In this document: positions 30,513-42,270 of the stretch, one piece after another
How the letters are laid out: every line of letters begins with the position of its first letter
Numbering within the stretch: the first letter of the stretch is position 1
Origin: Hyparrhenia diplandra
Taxonomy: Eukaryota > Streptophyta > Magnoliopsida > Poales > Poaceae
Assembly: GCA_015847255.1 (NCBI GenBank)
Contig: JADLZK010001186.1
Coordinates: 62,001 to 126,000 of the forward strand
Direction of reading: 5' to 3'
Length of the DNA: 64,000 nucleotides
The notes under the pieces: generated by a model
The model's input: only the letters and a program-made list of their open reading frames with translations
Databases searched by the model: none
What the model was told of the DNA's origin: nothing
Program-made: the position numbers and the translations under genes

Positions 30513-30959
30513 TCACATCATCGTTCTTGACCTTCACTTTTTCGCGTAAATTAAAAAAAAAATAGTGGGGCGCAGAAATTAGTGCGTGGAGGCAGCAGAT
30601 GTAAATATAGTCTGTACACTAATAAATTAAAGCTATAGCTAGCTAGTGTGTACTATGCAGTATGCATATTTTCCTATTTTCATATAAACAGGAACCATTT
30701 TATTACACTTTTTAATTTATTACTCTGAGAAATAAGTGTGCTTCGGAGGTTGGGCCATCGTAATATGATGGGCGGCCACGCTCACCTACCTAGGTGGAGC
30801 CCTGTTGGAATTATGTGCATCATGAGACTGCTCGGCTACAATAGCCGCAGCCCTGCGACTACAGCTTATTACTGTAGCATAAACTAAAATAGTTCATACT
30901 CCCTCAGTCCCAGAATTATAGCGTTTTAGAGTCGGACACCGGTACTAAGGAGATGAAAA
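30513..30959. other. intergenic with a MITE fragment
   Basis: No gene. About 30898-30950 begins CTCCCTCAGTCCCAGAATTATAGCG like one end of a Stowaway-type MITE, but the other end is missing. Confidence 0.4.
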
Positions 30960-31075
30960 AAGGACCTGCACAGCCGTAGTGGTTTTTAAAGGTAACTGCC
31001 ACAGTTAATCAATTAACCGTGGCGCAACCGTGGCAGTTTTATTGTCACTACCGCCACGGTTAATATTTCTAGATT
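30960..31075. repeat. CACTA-type subterminal palindromes
   Basis: TTAATCAATTAACCGTGGCGCAACCGTGGC and CTACCGCCACGGTTAAT share the CCGTGGC/GCCACGG word with the CACTA element at 27749-28935. This is probably the 3' subterminal region of the element that carries the minus-strand protease gene next to it. Confidence 0.5.
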
Positions 31076-31257
31076 AAAAAAAAATATTTTCAAAAACATT
31101 TTGAAAATGCTGTAAATATTACAATACATTACATTCATGTGAGGAAGCAAAAGAATATACGCACAGAAAATAAACATATATTACATTCATTCGTATGTCG
31201 TCCTTGTCGTTCCACAAACTCCAACACTTAGTCATATTACAAACACGTAAGTTCATA

Positions 31258-31440
31258 TCATGGGGAGGGCACCCAGATGTCTCGCAACATGCAGTCAGTT
31301 ATGTCTAATATGGTCCTCCAGTTGCGTAACCTCTTGTACTTGGGTTCCCTCGCCAGCTCGCTCTCGGCGTTGAAGAACATTCCATCAACAGCTGCGCAAT
31401 CATCCGTGATGCACTTACAAATGTCGACGACTTTTAGATT
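31258..31440 (-). pseudogene. C-terminal end of transposon-encoded C48/Ulp1-like protease gene
   Basis: The minus-strand frame ends with VVDICKCITDDCAAVDG, MFFNAESELAREP, KYKRLRNW and a stop after WVPSP. This resembles the tail that follows the Ulp1-type cysteine protease domain in plant CACTA/Mutator-borne genes. The matching protease core lies at 37380-37900 on the same strand, on the far side of an L1 LINE. The assignment is by resemblance, not by search. Confidence 0.45.
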
Positions 31441-32639
31441 GAAGATCAGGTCAGGCTGCGTCGGAGGCCGTCGGCACCCTGCTGACGGCGACGCTGACCC
31501 CGCCGGGACCTCCCTTCTCGTCCGGGGCACCTCGGGCGGGCGGTCCTGGGGCGATCCCAGGAAGATCGCCTGTCAGACTGCGCCGGTGGCCGTCGGCAAC
31601 CTACTGACGGCGACGCGGACCCAGCCAGCTCGACCTTCACGCCCGAGGGAGACACGACGATGCTTCGTCCCGCTGCATCACCGATCGTCCGCCGTCACTC
31701 AGTGCATTCCCCGATCGTCTCCACTTTTGTCGGCAAGGTACGATCCCGCTGGATTATCCATTATCTGTGCAGATCGCAGCCTCGCTGCCGACTATCTGAC
31801 AGGAGGATTCATTGGCGAACGCGGCAAGAAACACCGACACCCCTGCCGACGGCGTGCCTGATCTTGACAGGTGCACTCGCCACGTGCGACGCCGTGACAC
31901 TGCTCACCATCCAGCACGCTGGGATCATGGCCAGCGATTTGTCGCAGGAGCCGGAAGATGATCCGCCTAGCCTATGGGGAAACTATGGGATGGCGCAAGG
32001 GACGACGATTCACTCTACCTCCGGCCGTCGACGAGGTATGTTCGTCATCTGCAGGACCAATCACGGAAACTTACTCGACGGATGATGAGGCCTACCATGA
32101 TTGTATCATGGCTGGTTTCTCATCAAACGAAGCCCGAGAGTACATTGCAAACAACATGAAAGTAAGCCATCTAAATGATGAATATCGGAAGAAAAAATTT
32201 TGGTCTGAGGTGGGATTTCCCCAAGGATCTCGTTGGTGGGAAGAACATCGTTCGTTGGTGGGATCGATGCCAGGGCACACAGAGTGCGCTCTTTCAGCAC
32301 CTCCATTACCACGATCGACCAGGGAATACTCCGGCAGTATGCCGGCGACGAATTGTCGGCAAGGCAACGGCGACGAGGAACCATAAAAAAAGGTTATATT
32401 GTCCGACCGTGGAGAGGGCCAATCCCCAAACGCCGTCCACCAACAATAACTCTGTCGCCTTCTTTCCGAAAGTCGGGATTGAAGGATCAAATCGAGTCCG
32501 TCTCAGCAAAGCCCTTTTAGCGCGACCTGATTGCCAATGCACGAACTATGGTCGCTGCTTGTGGGACCTTGATCCCAAGTGGGGCCAAGAGAAAAAAGGA
32601 TTACAGGAGGCAACACGACTGACCAGTCCACGCAAAAAC
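31441..32639. other. unresolved transposon debris
   Basis: Imperfect direct repeats at about 31450-31510 and 31570-31632 share GGCCGTCGGCA and CTGACGGCGACGC, words common in CACTA internal repeats. A plus-strand piece at 32070-32250 reads DDEAYHDCIMAGFSSNEARE and NDEYRKKKFW but is frameshifted and unfamiliar to me. No gene is called. Confidence 0.35.
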
Positions 32640-33119
32640 CCACGCCCACCATGATCACAGCCACCTACACCGCCGACTACCACCCCATCCGGAGTTGGAC
32701 GTGGGTGACGGAACAGCTTCATACGCCCACACGCGTCGGCGACGGCGGGTAGCCCCCGAGCGCTCTCCCATCCACGCTCCTTTGATCGAGGGCAAGGGCG
32801 GGGCGTGCGTGGCCCGCAAGGTGGAAGGTCGCGGTAGGGGTGACAACAATGCATGAGGGGCTTCCAGCCAAAAGCTAGGGCCAACGAGGAATCGAATAGT
32901 GGCCGTGGCCATGGGGAACAACTCAAGGCGCCATGGGGGGAACAACCCGACTGGTAGCTGGCCCCAACCTCGGGCTATAGGCTCGCAGTCCATCAGCGGG
33001 GCGTACGGCTAGCCCGGCACGACCCAGCAGCAAAATCCCTCTGGCGAGCAACAAGTGGGAGACTGTAAGTCGGGGCACCGATCGCGCCAATCCACGGCAG
33101 CTCACGGGCGAGGGTATGT

Positions 33120-34160
33120 TAAAAAAGAAGAGATCCTTTTGTTTTCGATGCAAATCTAGTGGTCATGTAAAGAAGATTGCAAAGCCTAGACCTAGATTGC
33201 ATCATTTGCAATAAGAAGAACTCACATATCTCCGGAAAGTGTCCGATCTTGAAGATGCCAAAACCTATGCCGAGCTTCTATGGGTCGGCAATGAAGGATT
33301 TGGCTTTTATTAAGATACGAGATAGACTACAAGCTAGAGTTCGAGAGCGGCCACAAGTTTGATTACGGTCCCTTTGGAGGGAAACTTACAATGAAATAGT
33401 ATTGAGATGGAGCTCGCTCATCACCGAGGGCGATTGGAAGTGGGAGGCCCTACCCTTAGGGGAGGACTCATTCCTAGTTGCATTCCCTAGCGATGAATCA
33501 CCGAGTATGGTTGACATTGGCTTTGATTGAAAAACCATGGAGTGACAATTAAGGTGTCGGCATGACAAAGAATATCGAACATCATTCCTTCCTATGAGCT
33601 GGAAGAGGTTTGGGTTTCACATCACAGGGGGTGCCAGCCCACACATAGACACTACACGGACTTCGGGCACTTGGCAATGTTATTGGGGCGAGCTATGGAA
33701 GTCGACATGCTAACATACCGGAAGAAAGGTGTAATCGAGTTAGAGTGGGGATGCTAGATACTAATCGGTTACCCCATACTACAGATCTAGTCTTTGGAAA
33801 GCAAGGATTCCACATCACTTTCACTAGGGAACCAGAGCTTTTCCTACTAGCAACGGTTCCCCCTCCAGAAGAGGACGACCCTATGGATCATGATGATCTC
33901 GGGGACTCAAATGATGGCAAAGAGGAGAGGGATAGGGCAGCATCCACAAAGAAATTGAAAAGCTCTAATTCAGCTGAGAGCAGTGCTCCATCGGCAGGCT
34001 TTGGGAATTCCGGTCCAGCACTGATGCAGCATATGATTGCGGCTACTTCTCTTGGAACCCGACAGCCGGCTGTTGGGAGTGGGGAAACAAACAAGTTTGT
34101 TTGGGTGACACCACCAAAAAGGAGCTTTAAATCACCGGCAAAAAATTGTTTGTAAGTACC
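33120..34160 (+). pseudogene. LINE ORF1 (zinc-knuckle RNA-binding protein), frameshifted
   Basis: ORF1 protein binds the LINE transcript. Two zinc knuckles are readable, FCFRCKSSGHV followed by a frame change, and CIICNKKNSHISGKC, then PKPMPSFYGSAMKDLAFIKI. This order is typical of grass L1 ORF1. Further fragments match the following domain only weakly. The last open stretch, 33745-34155, is Asp/Glu- and Ser-rich, ending KRSFKSPAKNCL. Confidence 0.7.
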
Positions 34161-34639
34161 ATCCCTATTTTTCTATATTTTCAGATAATGACAATGTTAC
34201 AAATTCACATTGTTTTATCTCTGAAATAGGCACCAGACATGGAGAAACAGAAGTTGCACAAGGCGCACCTCAAGTGGAGCTCACGGCTGGAGCTATCTCA
34301 GAGGTGTCAGCGCAAGCAGCACCTGCACGGTTGGCTGTGGCAATGCAAGTAGAGCTCTCGGATGGAGCCCTGTCGCCAGCGGCTGCACCTACTCGCTCGG
34401 GCATGGGTACAGGGAGCGCACAGAAGCAGCTCCAGCCGGCCAAAGAGCCCAGCCATGCAGGTCCGGTGGAGAATGTGAGACTGGAGAGGACGCCATCTCC
34501 TCAAGCTGTTGTTGCTTCAAAAAAGCATAGTGATCCAACCCACAAATCGATCCAAGGTATGGAAATTTACCCATTTAATGAGCAAAAGCTAATGACATCC
34601 TCCTAGGAGACTCTAATACAAGGTACTTTTAGATGATTG

Positions 34640-37250
34640 CAAATGGCAAACATTGTAAGAAACGTATCTTCTCCCTGGAACATGATTGCGGCAAGGTAGA
34701 GGGGCAAAGCAACCTCAAAACCTATATAACCCAATTCTACAAAGAACTATTTGGCCCCTCAGAAGATAATACCTTCTCTTTCGATGAATCTAGAACAGAT
34801 GATATTCCTCAAGTCGCCAACTAGAAAATGAACTTCTCACGGCACCGTTTACTGAAAACGAGGTTCGAGAAGCCATTTTTGACATGGAACATAATAAAGC
34901 ACCTGGCCCCGAGATGGTTTCCCAAAGTGAGTTTTATCAACACTTTTTGGAATATCATTAAACGGGACATGATGCAAATGTTCCATGAGTTGCATAAGCT
35001 GAAACCTCCCGGTGTTCGGCTTTGAACTTGAGTAATTACGCCGCTACCCAAGACTCAAGAGGCCAATAAAATTCAACAATATAGGCCCATTTGTTTTACT
35101 TAATGTAAGTTTCAAAGTCTTCACAAAAGTAATGACTATATGAATAAATCCTCGGTCCGCGAGCGGCTTGATCAGCCCTACGCAAATGGCCTTTCTAAAG
35201 AGGGCGCAACATACTTTCGAAGGAGTGGTTATCCTCCATGAAACCGTTCATGAAATGCATCGTAAAAAAGCAGGCGGGGTTATCCTTAAGTTAGATTTTG
35301 AGAAGGCATATGATAAAGTACACTTTGGGACTTTCGCGACAAACACTTAGGATGAAGGGATTTTCACCAAAGTGGATCGGGTGGATTCAATCCTTCATAT
35401 CGAGGCAGGAGCGTAGCAATTAATGTCAATGACGAAGTCGGCCCGTATTTCAAACAAAAAAGGACTCAGACAAGGAGATCCATTGTCGCCCATTCTCTTT
35501 AATTTAGTAGGCGACATGCTCGCACTATTTATTAAAAGAGCAAAAGCTGGGGATCAGCTGTGGTGGGGTTGTGCCACACCTAGTCGAGGGCGGCCGTTCA
35601 ATCCTATAATATCGCGGATGACACTATCCTTTTTTTGGAACACAACATGGAGCATGCTCAAAACATGAAGTTAATTCTTTGTGCCTTTTGAGCGGTTATC
35701 GGGAACTGAAAATTAATTTTCATAAAAAGTGAAATCTTACGCTTTGGTGAGGCAAAAGAATTCAAAAAATCAGCATGAGGGAGCTGTTTGGTTGCAATAC
35801 CTAGGTAGCTTCCCAATCCGATACCTAGAAATTCTGATTCATTATTCGGAGATTATCTAACTTCGGATTGGTTGAAGATACAAGAGCGATTTGAAAAACG
35901 ACTCAGTAGTTGGAAAGGTAAAAATCTCTCCACTTTGGGGTCGTCTAACCTTGATTAATTTCTGTTCTTAGCAGCTTACCAATGTATATGACGTCCTTCT
36001 TTGAGATTCCAAAAGGAATCCGTAAAAGCTGGATTACTTTTGATCACGCTTCTTCTGCGGGCGACGAACACAAAAGGAAATACCGCCCTAGCAAAAAGTG
36101 GGGTATCTGTGCCAACCCAAAGAACAAGGGGGTTTAGGGATACAAAATCTAGAACTCAAAAATATCGCTTTGCTTAGTAAATGGTTGTATCATTTGTTGA
36201 CAACGGAGATGGTACATGGCTTAGCGATCCTACGCAACAAATATCTAGGGACCAAACCTGCAGTGCAGGTCCAAGTGGAAAAAGCGAGGACTCCCATTTT
36301 TGGGCAAGTCGATGAAAGTTAAAAGGGATTTTTCTTAGATTTGGAAAATTTATCATAAAAAATAGGTCACGGATCAGATTTTGAGAAGACACGTGGCTAG
36401 GCAATAGGCCTTTACGGCAACAATACCCACAATTATATAATATTGTTAGAAAAAAGCGGATACGATTGGCGAGAGGTGCTTGCTTCACCGACACCCAATC
36501 TATCTAAGCGTAGAGACCTTATTGGGAACAAGCTAGCAATGTGGAATAATCGGTCAATCGTCTTGCATCAATCATCCTTAGCGGGAGGATGATGAGTTCA
36601 AGTAATGGGACCTTGACCACAAGGGGTCTTCTCCGGTCAAATCACATTATAGGGGCCTAATTAATCAGAACATACCCAACATCAATAGCGGCTATGGAAG
36701 TTAAAAATTCCTCTCAAAATCAAAATCTTCCTCCGGTATCTCGGGCTAGGAGTAGAGTCTTAACTAAGGATAACTGGCTAAATGAAATGGCAAGGATCTC
36801 AATGATCTTTATACATCATGAAAAATGAGTCCATACAACATTTGTTCCTTGATTGTCGTTTCACTCGATGGTCTAGGCCACAATACCTTGGCGTGGGGGC
36901 TGAAGAGGCCAACTAGGATCACTAATATGTTTGGGAGTTGGTTGAATGGGATACCAAAAGAGTTTAAATCACTTGTCCTTGTGTGCGGCGTTTTTGAGTT
37001 GGTCCCGTTTGGTTATGCAGAAATGCGGTGGTTTTAGAAAACAAAGCGATCTTCTTTTTTTGCAGGTACTCTACTCAATCACGCCTTTGGCTCCGCTCAT
37101 GGGCTATTCTTCAACGAGCCTACTTCACGGGAGGTGCTTGTAGCGGCTTCTCGATTCTTGGGCGGGTGGCCAAGGACTTTCCCCCGACATATGGGTGGCG
37201 GTCTAGTCTTAGGATTGGCCGGTCATTAGTGTGTGTGGCTCTTTAAAACT
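34640..37250 (+). pseudogene. LINE ORF2 (reverse transcriptase), frameshifted
   Basis: Recognisable pieces are FYKELFGPSEDN (about 34735), EVREAIFDMEHNKAPGPE (about 34862-34912), LKLDFEKAYDKV (about 35287-35322) and KKGLRQGDPLSPILFNLVGD (about 35456-35515), which are reverse transcriptase motifs in the correct order. The catalytic YADD block near 35615 is garbled. A C-terminal zf-RVT-like part follows at about 36700-37250. Many stops and frame changes make it inactive. No endonuclease domain is seen upstream. Confidence 0.8.
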
Positions 37251-37379
37251 ATCGGAATTTGTGTGCCTAAGGGCGGCGGGAATGTTTCAACAAGTCATTG
37301 TATCACCTTGATGTAATCGCTTGAAATTAATAAAAATTCCCATTTCCAAAAAGGTCCACCAATAAGCGCTACCAGATTT

Positions 37380-37900
37380 GATTGGATCTCTTGAGCTGTC
37401 GCCGACTATCGATGCATTTGATGCAAGCCCCAAGGTACTCACAAGTGTAGCATCCACATAGGAGTGAGCCCCTCAGGTTGTTTGGCACACTTCATGCACT
37501 ATATATGTAACACATAATCATTAGACCATATCGAGAGCATTCACGATGTACTAGCACACAAGCGTCTTGCTATGTACCTAGAAATGTCGCTTCAACTTCA
37601 TGAGGTTTTTTGTACTTCTTCTTCGCGTCTCGGATCTCCGATTGTAGAAGTTGGGATCGGCCAAGTACTCCCGGTAAGCGCTATATGAAATCCAATAGTG
37701 TCCACAAGTTGATCAAACTTTATACGTACGTTGAGTTTATAAAAGAACAAGTGTAATCACTTACGCTTGCATAGCCGATTCGAAAATGCCTGTACCCTTG
37801 TTTCTTGGTATCTCGCAAGGAGTCGAATATACAGGCCATTCCATTCTGAGGATAGATCATAAACACAACCCAGTGGCCAAGGATGGAGAAGCTGCACCAT
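37380..37900 (-). pseudogene. transposon-encoded C48/Ulp1-like protease core fragment
   Basis: On the minus strand, MIYPQNGMACIFDSLRDTKK (about 37866-37807) precedes YRHFRIGYAS and, further on, MKCAKQPEGLTPMWM. The order of an Asp-containing FDSL strand and a KQPxG block before the catalytic Cys region is that of Ulp1-type proteases carried by plant transposons. The catalytic Cys itself is not preserved in any single frame. The C-terminal continuation appears at 31258-31440. Confidence 0.5.
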
Positions 37901-37984
37901 TCAAACAGATATGGATTTCAGATCTTGAAACATGAAAAGTAGTGAACCCAGTAGCCCCTTTGACTTATCTGAAATGACAGGGAA

Positions 37985-40524
37985 AAAGCCTCCAGTTAAG
38001 TACTGCAGTATTGGATGAAAGGCAACTCATCAATGAGCTTCGCCTGTTCCTTAAATCAAGAGGTATGCATGAACCACCCAGTTTTGAGGTTTTTATGTGC
38101 TATACTGCAACCAAGAAGACTCCATCCAGTAACACCCACACACACAGTTTAATCCAGTAACACCCGCACACACTGTAATTTTGTTCATGACAATCATTTA
38201 AATATTTGTAAAAAGAATATTTATATATATGCATTATGTTTGGTATTTTGAAAACTGCATTGGTACATTTATATTTATTGTTTCATAAAATTAGGCTTTT
38301 TGCTATGTTTTTTTCAGATCTATATTAATAATTACGACTTTCTATTTTGCAAATCTAAAATGGCACATATTTTAGACGTGGGGGCGGGGAGTAATCATTT
38401 TCTTGTCACTCAAACTCATTTTATTATTCCATTCTTTAGATAACATGAATATTAATTAAAGGCTTTTAAATCTTGTTAGGTATTTTATTGTTATCGATGA
38501 CGTATGGGAGATACCATCTTGGGAACAAATCAAATTGGCAATCAGTGACAATAATACTTGTGGAGCTAGAATAATAATAACTAATCGTAATTGAAAGTTG
38601 CCAAAAAAGCCGAAGAAGTTTAAAAGCTACGACCACTGCCTGATGATAGTTCTAGAGAGTTATTCATTATAAGAATAGGTGATGGTGAAGAGAAATTGGT
38701 TGATAATAAGCTAGATGAGGTCATTGTGAAATTTCTGAAGAAATGTTTGGCATACCGCTAGCTATTATCACGATGGCTAGTTTATTGGCGGATAAACCAA
38801 AGGGAGATGGGATGAGCTATATAGGTCCATTAGCTTTGGGGGCGAAGATAATGATCAAGTAAAAAATACTATAATGATATTATCCTTTAGCTACTATGAC
38901 CTTCCTGGCATCTAAGGACATGCTTGTTGTATCATTTGCATTTCCGGAAGATTTTGTTATCCCTAAAGATTCATTGGTTTGGATGTGGGTAGCTGAAGGG
39001 ATTTGTCAAGAAGAAACAAGGCATGAGGTCATTTGAAATTGGAGAGGATTACTTCCATGACCTCGTAAACAGAAGCATGCTCGAGGCGGTAAAAGTCTCG
39101 TGATGATGATAGCATCATCACTGGTTGCCGTGTCCATGATATGGTGCTTGATTTCATCCGTTCTATGTCACACCAAGAAAATTTCTTGGTGTAGTATTAG
39201 ATAATGATCGGGGCACACTACTAGAGAGCAATAATGTGCCCCGTAGGTTAGCCCACCATAATAGGACCCTGGGGCACGGTCATCGTCAGGGTGATGATTT
39301 GAAAATGGCAAAAGTGAGGTCGTTGTTCGCCATCGGGTGTGGTATAGAGGCGTCGGACCCATTTCATGGATTCATGCTTCTACGTGTGCTAGTTATAGAT
39401 AATTGCAAGGCAACTGAGGGTAGTTTCGTTTTCCGACTTGAGCACGTGACACATCTACTTCACGTCTTCACCTAAGGTTTCTCAGTATAAGTGGAACATC
39501 TTTCGAGAGGATCCCAGAAGAAATAGGACGTCTGAGGTTCCTGCAGACCCTAGACTTGGAAAATTCATCTCTTAAAGAATTCCCATTGCCGGGGAGCTTG
39601 CCAGAACAGTTGGTGTGCCTGTGCCTCCCTATTAGTACTTGGACCATCACGCATAGTAATGATGGCATATTTCCGTTGACGAGGCTGACCTCCATGGAGG
39701 AGCTGTCCATATCTGTTTCAGGGCAGGTAATAAGTCAGCATCTTCCCACTGAGCTCAGGGTGCTTAGAATTCATATTTGCAGCGGCAGTGAGGCCACAAA
39801 AAGGGATTGCTGGGAATGTGTACGCCATCTCAACAAGCTCGAGCACCTAATATTTTTAGGTGGTTCTAATATGCATGTGCCTAAGAATTTCTGATTCTAC
39901 AAGGTGCCATCATGCTTCAATGCTTCGTGTCTTCCTAACCTCTCCCATCTTGAGCTGAGGCTGGAACACATGGATGAGCATGACTTGAAGATGCTTGGAA
40001 TGTTACCAGAGCTCCGTTTTCTCAGCCTGCAATTGTGGACCTTAGCTGCCGTAAACAGCAGCGCCGTCGTCGTCAGTGAAATGGATGCTGAAGTAGTCTA
40101 CTTCCCCAAGCTGTGGTGCTGCGAGTTGTGGAACGCGATGATCTCGTTCCACGACAACAAAGAGGACAAGAGCATTTCGTTTCATGTGTGGGGTGGAGGA
40201 CTCGTCGAGTATGACAGCACGCCCTCTGTTTCCGAGGATAAGTTGCAGAGACCCATTATTTCTTGTAGCACAGGCGGCGGCGGCGCCAGCCCCGGCGCAA
40301 CTAGAGGAGGAGCACCTGGCGGTCGCTTCATGCCGTGCCTCCAGGTACTTCGTTTTGTACTCTGGGACGATCGTTGCGGCGACAACCTCGGCATCGAATA
40401 CGGCCTCCCTTCGCTCCAGGAGATCGTTGTTGATACCGCCTACAATGAGAAGATAGCGGCAGCACTATGGAGTGCAGCCGAAGCACATCCCAACCGCCCT
40501 GCGTTCCGTGTGGAGTCATTGTAA
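37985..40524 (+). pseudogene. NLR (CC-NB-LRR) remnant 1
   Basis: The coiled coil and P-loop are missing. The remnant starts with the end of NB exon 1 (LDERQLINELRLFLKSRG, about 38016-38070), then an intron of about 410 bp (GTATGCATGAACC to GTTAG). Exon 2 opens with YFIVIDDVWE (38481-38510, kinase-2). The ARC2 region (SFSYYDLP) and the MHD-type motif CRVHDMVLDFIRSMS (about 39126-39170) follow, then leucine-rich repeats (RIPEEIGRLRFLQTLDLE, 39505-39560; LSHLELRLEHMDEHDLKML, 39934). At least eight frame changes occur. The final LRR frame 39904-40524 is intact. It is a sibling of the NLR at 49462. As a family these are cytoplasmic immune receptors. Confidence 0.85.
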
Positions 40525-40883
40525 CATGTTCTCACAAGAGGTAACAAATAATGTCCAACCCTTTACTTATATTAGTACTCTGTGTAGTTCATCTAACCAT
40601 ATTTCCCGAATTAATGTCCATCTGGCCCGACGGTCGTCACGACGACAGCCGCGATGGACCTTCCCCCATCCCGACGACGGCGCCCTCTCTGGAGCAAGGG
40701 CGAGGGCCCCATGCACCGCAGCGGCTCTCCCCAACTCTCAGGCAGCATCGACACCGTGACTCTCAGACAGCGTCGAGGGCAGCGGATGGCAGCTGTGACG
40801 GCGCTCGAACACCTCCAGGTGGCAGCGGTGGCCTCCTGCCCCTACCCAAGGCGGATCCTGCGATGGGCGCGTCGCCTGGTCGC
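40525..40883. other. sequence between NLR 1 and hAT element 1
   Basis: GC-rich from 40620 on, with an open frame but no recognisable domain. It looks like the target sequence for the hAT insertion: its continuation resumes at 41826. Confidence 0.35.
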
Positions 40884-41817
40884 TATAGATGTACAAACCG
40901 CCCAGCGGCACGGTGTGGCCCGGTCCGAGGCCGGTGATTTGGCCCGGTACGAAGCACGGCCCGGTCCGATTGTGTCGTGGGCCCGCAGGCGGCCGCGGCC
41001 CGTAGCGGACCGGGCCATGGGCCGCTGCCTCGTCCGTGTACGGTGCGGTCTCGCGGCCGATGATGGCCCGTTGGAATTCGCATTTTAGAAATTTGGCCCG
41101 ACATCTTAGAATTTGACCAACATAGCATTTTTAAGAATTTGGCCCTAACGTCGCCTTCTACTCATCTCGCCCAAGCTCGCCGCTCTTCACTTCATCCCTT
41201 GCGGCCGCATCGCATCGGGCGCGAATCTTAATGTGTGCCGGCGCCGCCCTCCTCATCTCGCCAGTGCCGCCGCTCATCATCCCTCGGTACACGCCCGTCG
41301 GGCGCGCGCTTCGCCGCGGCGGTGAGAGTGGCTGTGGGGTGGTCCGGCTCCAGCGAGGGCGCGCGGCGATCCCAAACTCCGCCCGTGTCGATGGGGTGTG
41401 CGGCCGGTTCGAAGGGAAGGGGAGCGGCTCCCTGCGGCGTTCCTCTGCCGCCTCACCGCGCCGCATGAAGCCACCTTACCCCTCGGCGACGAAGCTCCGG
41501 CCGGCGGGGGAGCAAGGTCCGCCCCGGAAGCTCGGCGGCCTCTTCCCGCGGACGGCGGTTGCAGGCGCCTTGGTGGTGAGACGGCGTCGGCGTGTCGGCC
41601 GTGTCGGGCCCCTGCTATGGGCGCCCGATGCCCGACCGGGCCCTGGCGCCCGTGGCGGTAAAATGGCCCCACGATCCCGCCATGGGCTGAGGTCGCGGGC
41701 CCGAAAGCACCGGTGGAGGCACGGCCCGGCTGGCTGTGGCCCGACGCCGCCCGCCGGACCGGGCCGTGCCGCCCGGGGGGCCGTGGCCGCGACGCGGCCG
41801 CCCGTTGGACATCTATA
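40884..41817. mobile_element. hAT element 1, long GC-rich inverted ends
   Basis: Ends TATAGATGTACAAAC and its inverse GTTGGACATCTATA, flanked by the 8-bp duplication CTGGTCGC (40876-40883, 41818-41825). Inverted homology rich in GGCCCGG words extends some 150-200 bp into both sides. These ends resemble the plant hAT consensus TAGxGxTGGCAAACGGGC. No transposase is encoded; the open frames inside are present on both strands and unlike any protein I know. Confidence 0.8.
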
Positions 41818-42270
41818 CTGGTCGCTGGGGATTTAGAGGATGGTGGTGCGTCGGTGCTGCCCTCCTCTACCCAACCCACGGTGCTGCCTCCACGGAGCCG
41901 GCTAACTGGCATATAACGGAGATCTAGTGTCGTTGAACACTTCTATCTGTATTCCCAAATCCCCGATTCATAGGATAGCTTCACCCTGCTGCCCTTCAGC
42001 CTCTCATCTTTCTTTCTCAGACAATGAGATGAAAAGGCCAGAGCCGTCCAATGTGGCTGACTCATTCATGCAACCAGGCTACCCATCAGTTAGGATGTTC
42101 GTAAACCTCATATCCAGCCAGATCAATTGCACCGCCATGCAGTCCATGCTGTAGTAATGGGCACCACCATGCAGTCTCTGCTAAAGCCTCGCCGGACACG
42201 GCCGGACGGATAGGATAGTCTGTCACGCCATCTGATGGCATGAAGATTCAAGAGCAGCACTTGCAGCACC
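41818..42270. other. sequence between two hAT elements
   Basis: No gene recognised. Confidence 0.35.

Larger units (their letters stand above)
32640..37352 (+). mobile_element. L1-type LINE, decayed
   Basis: ORF1 zinc knuckles (33130-33260) and ORF2 reverse transcriptase (34700-35660) lie in the correct order on the plus strand, with a 3' end near AATTAATAAAAATTCCC at about 37327-37342. The 5' edge is uncertain, somewhere between 32640 and 33000. No clear poly(A) tail or target duplication remains. The element separates two parts of a minus-strand C48 protease gene, so it probably inserted there. Confidence 0.75.

Noticed and set aside
41231..41912. Long frames on both strands within hAT element 1
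   Set aside because: They fall within the GC-rich element and its inverted ends. No similarity to a transposase.
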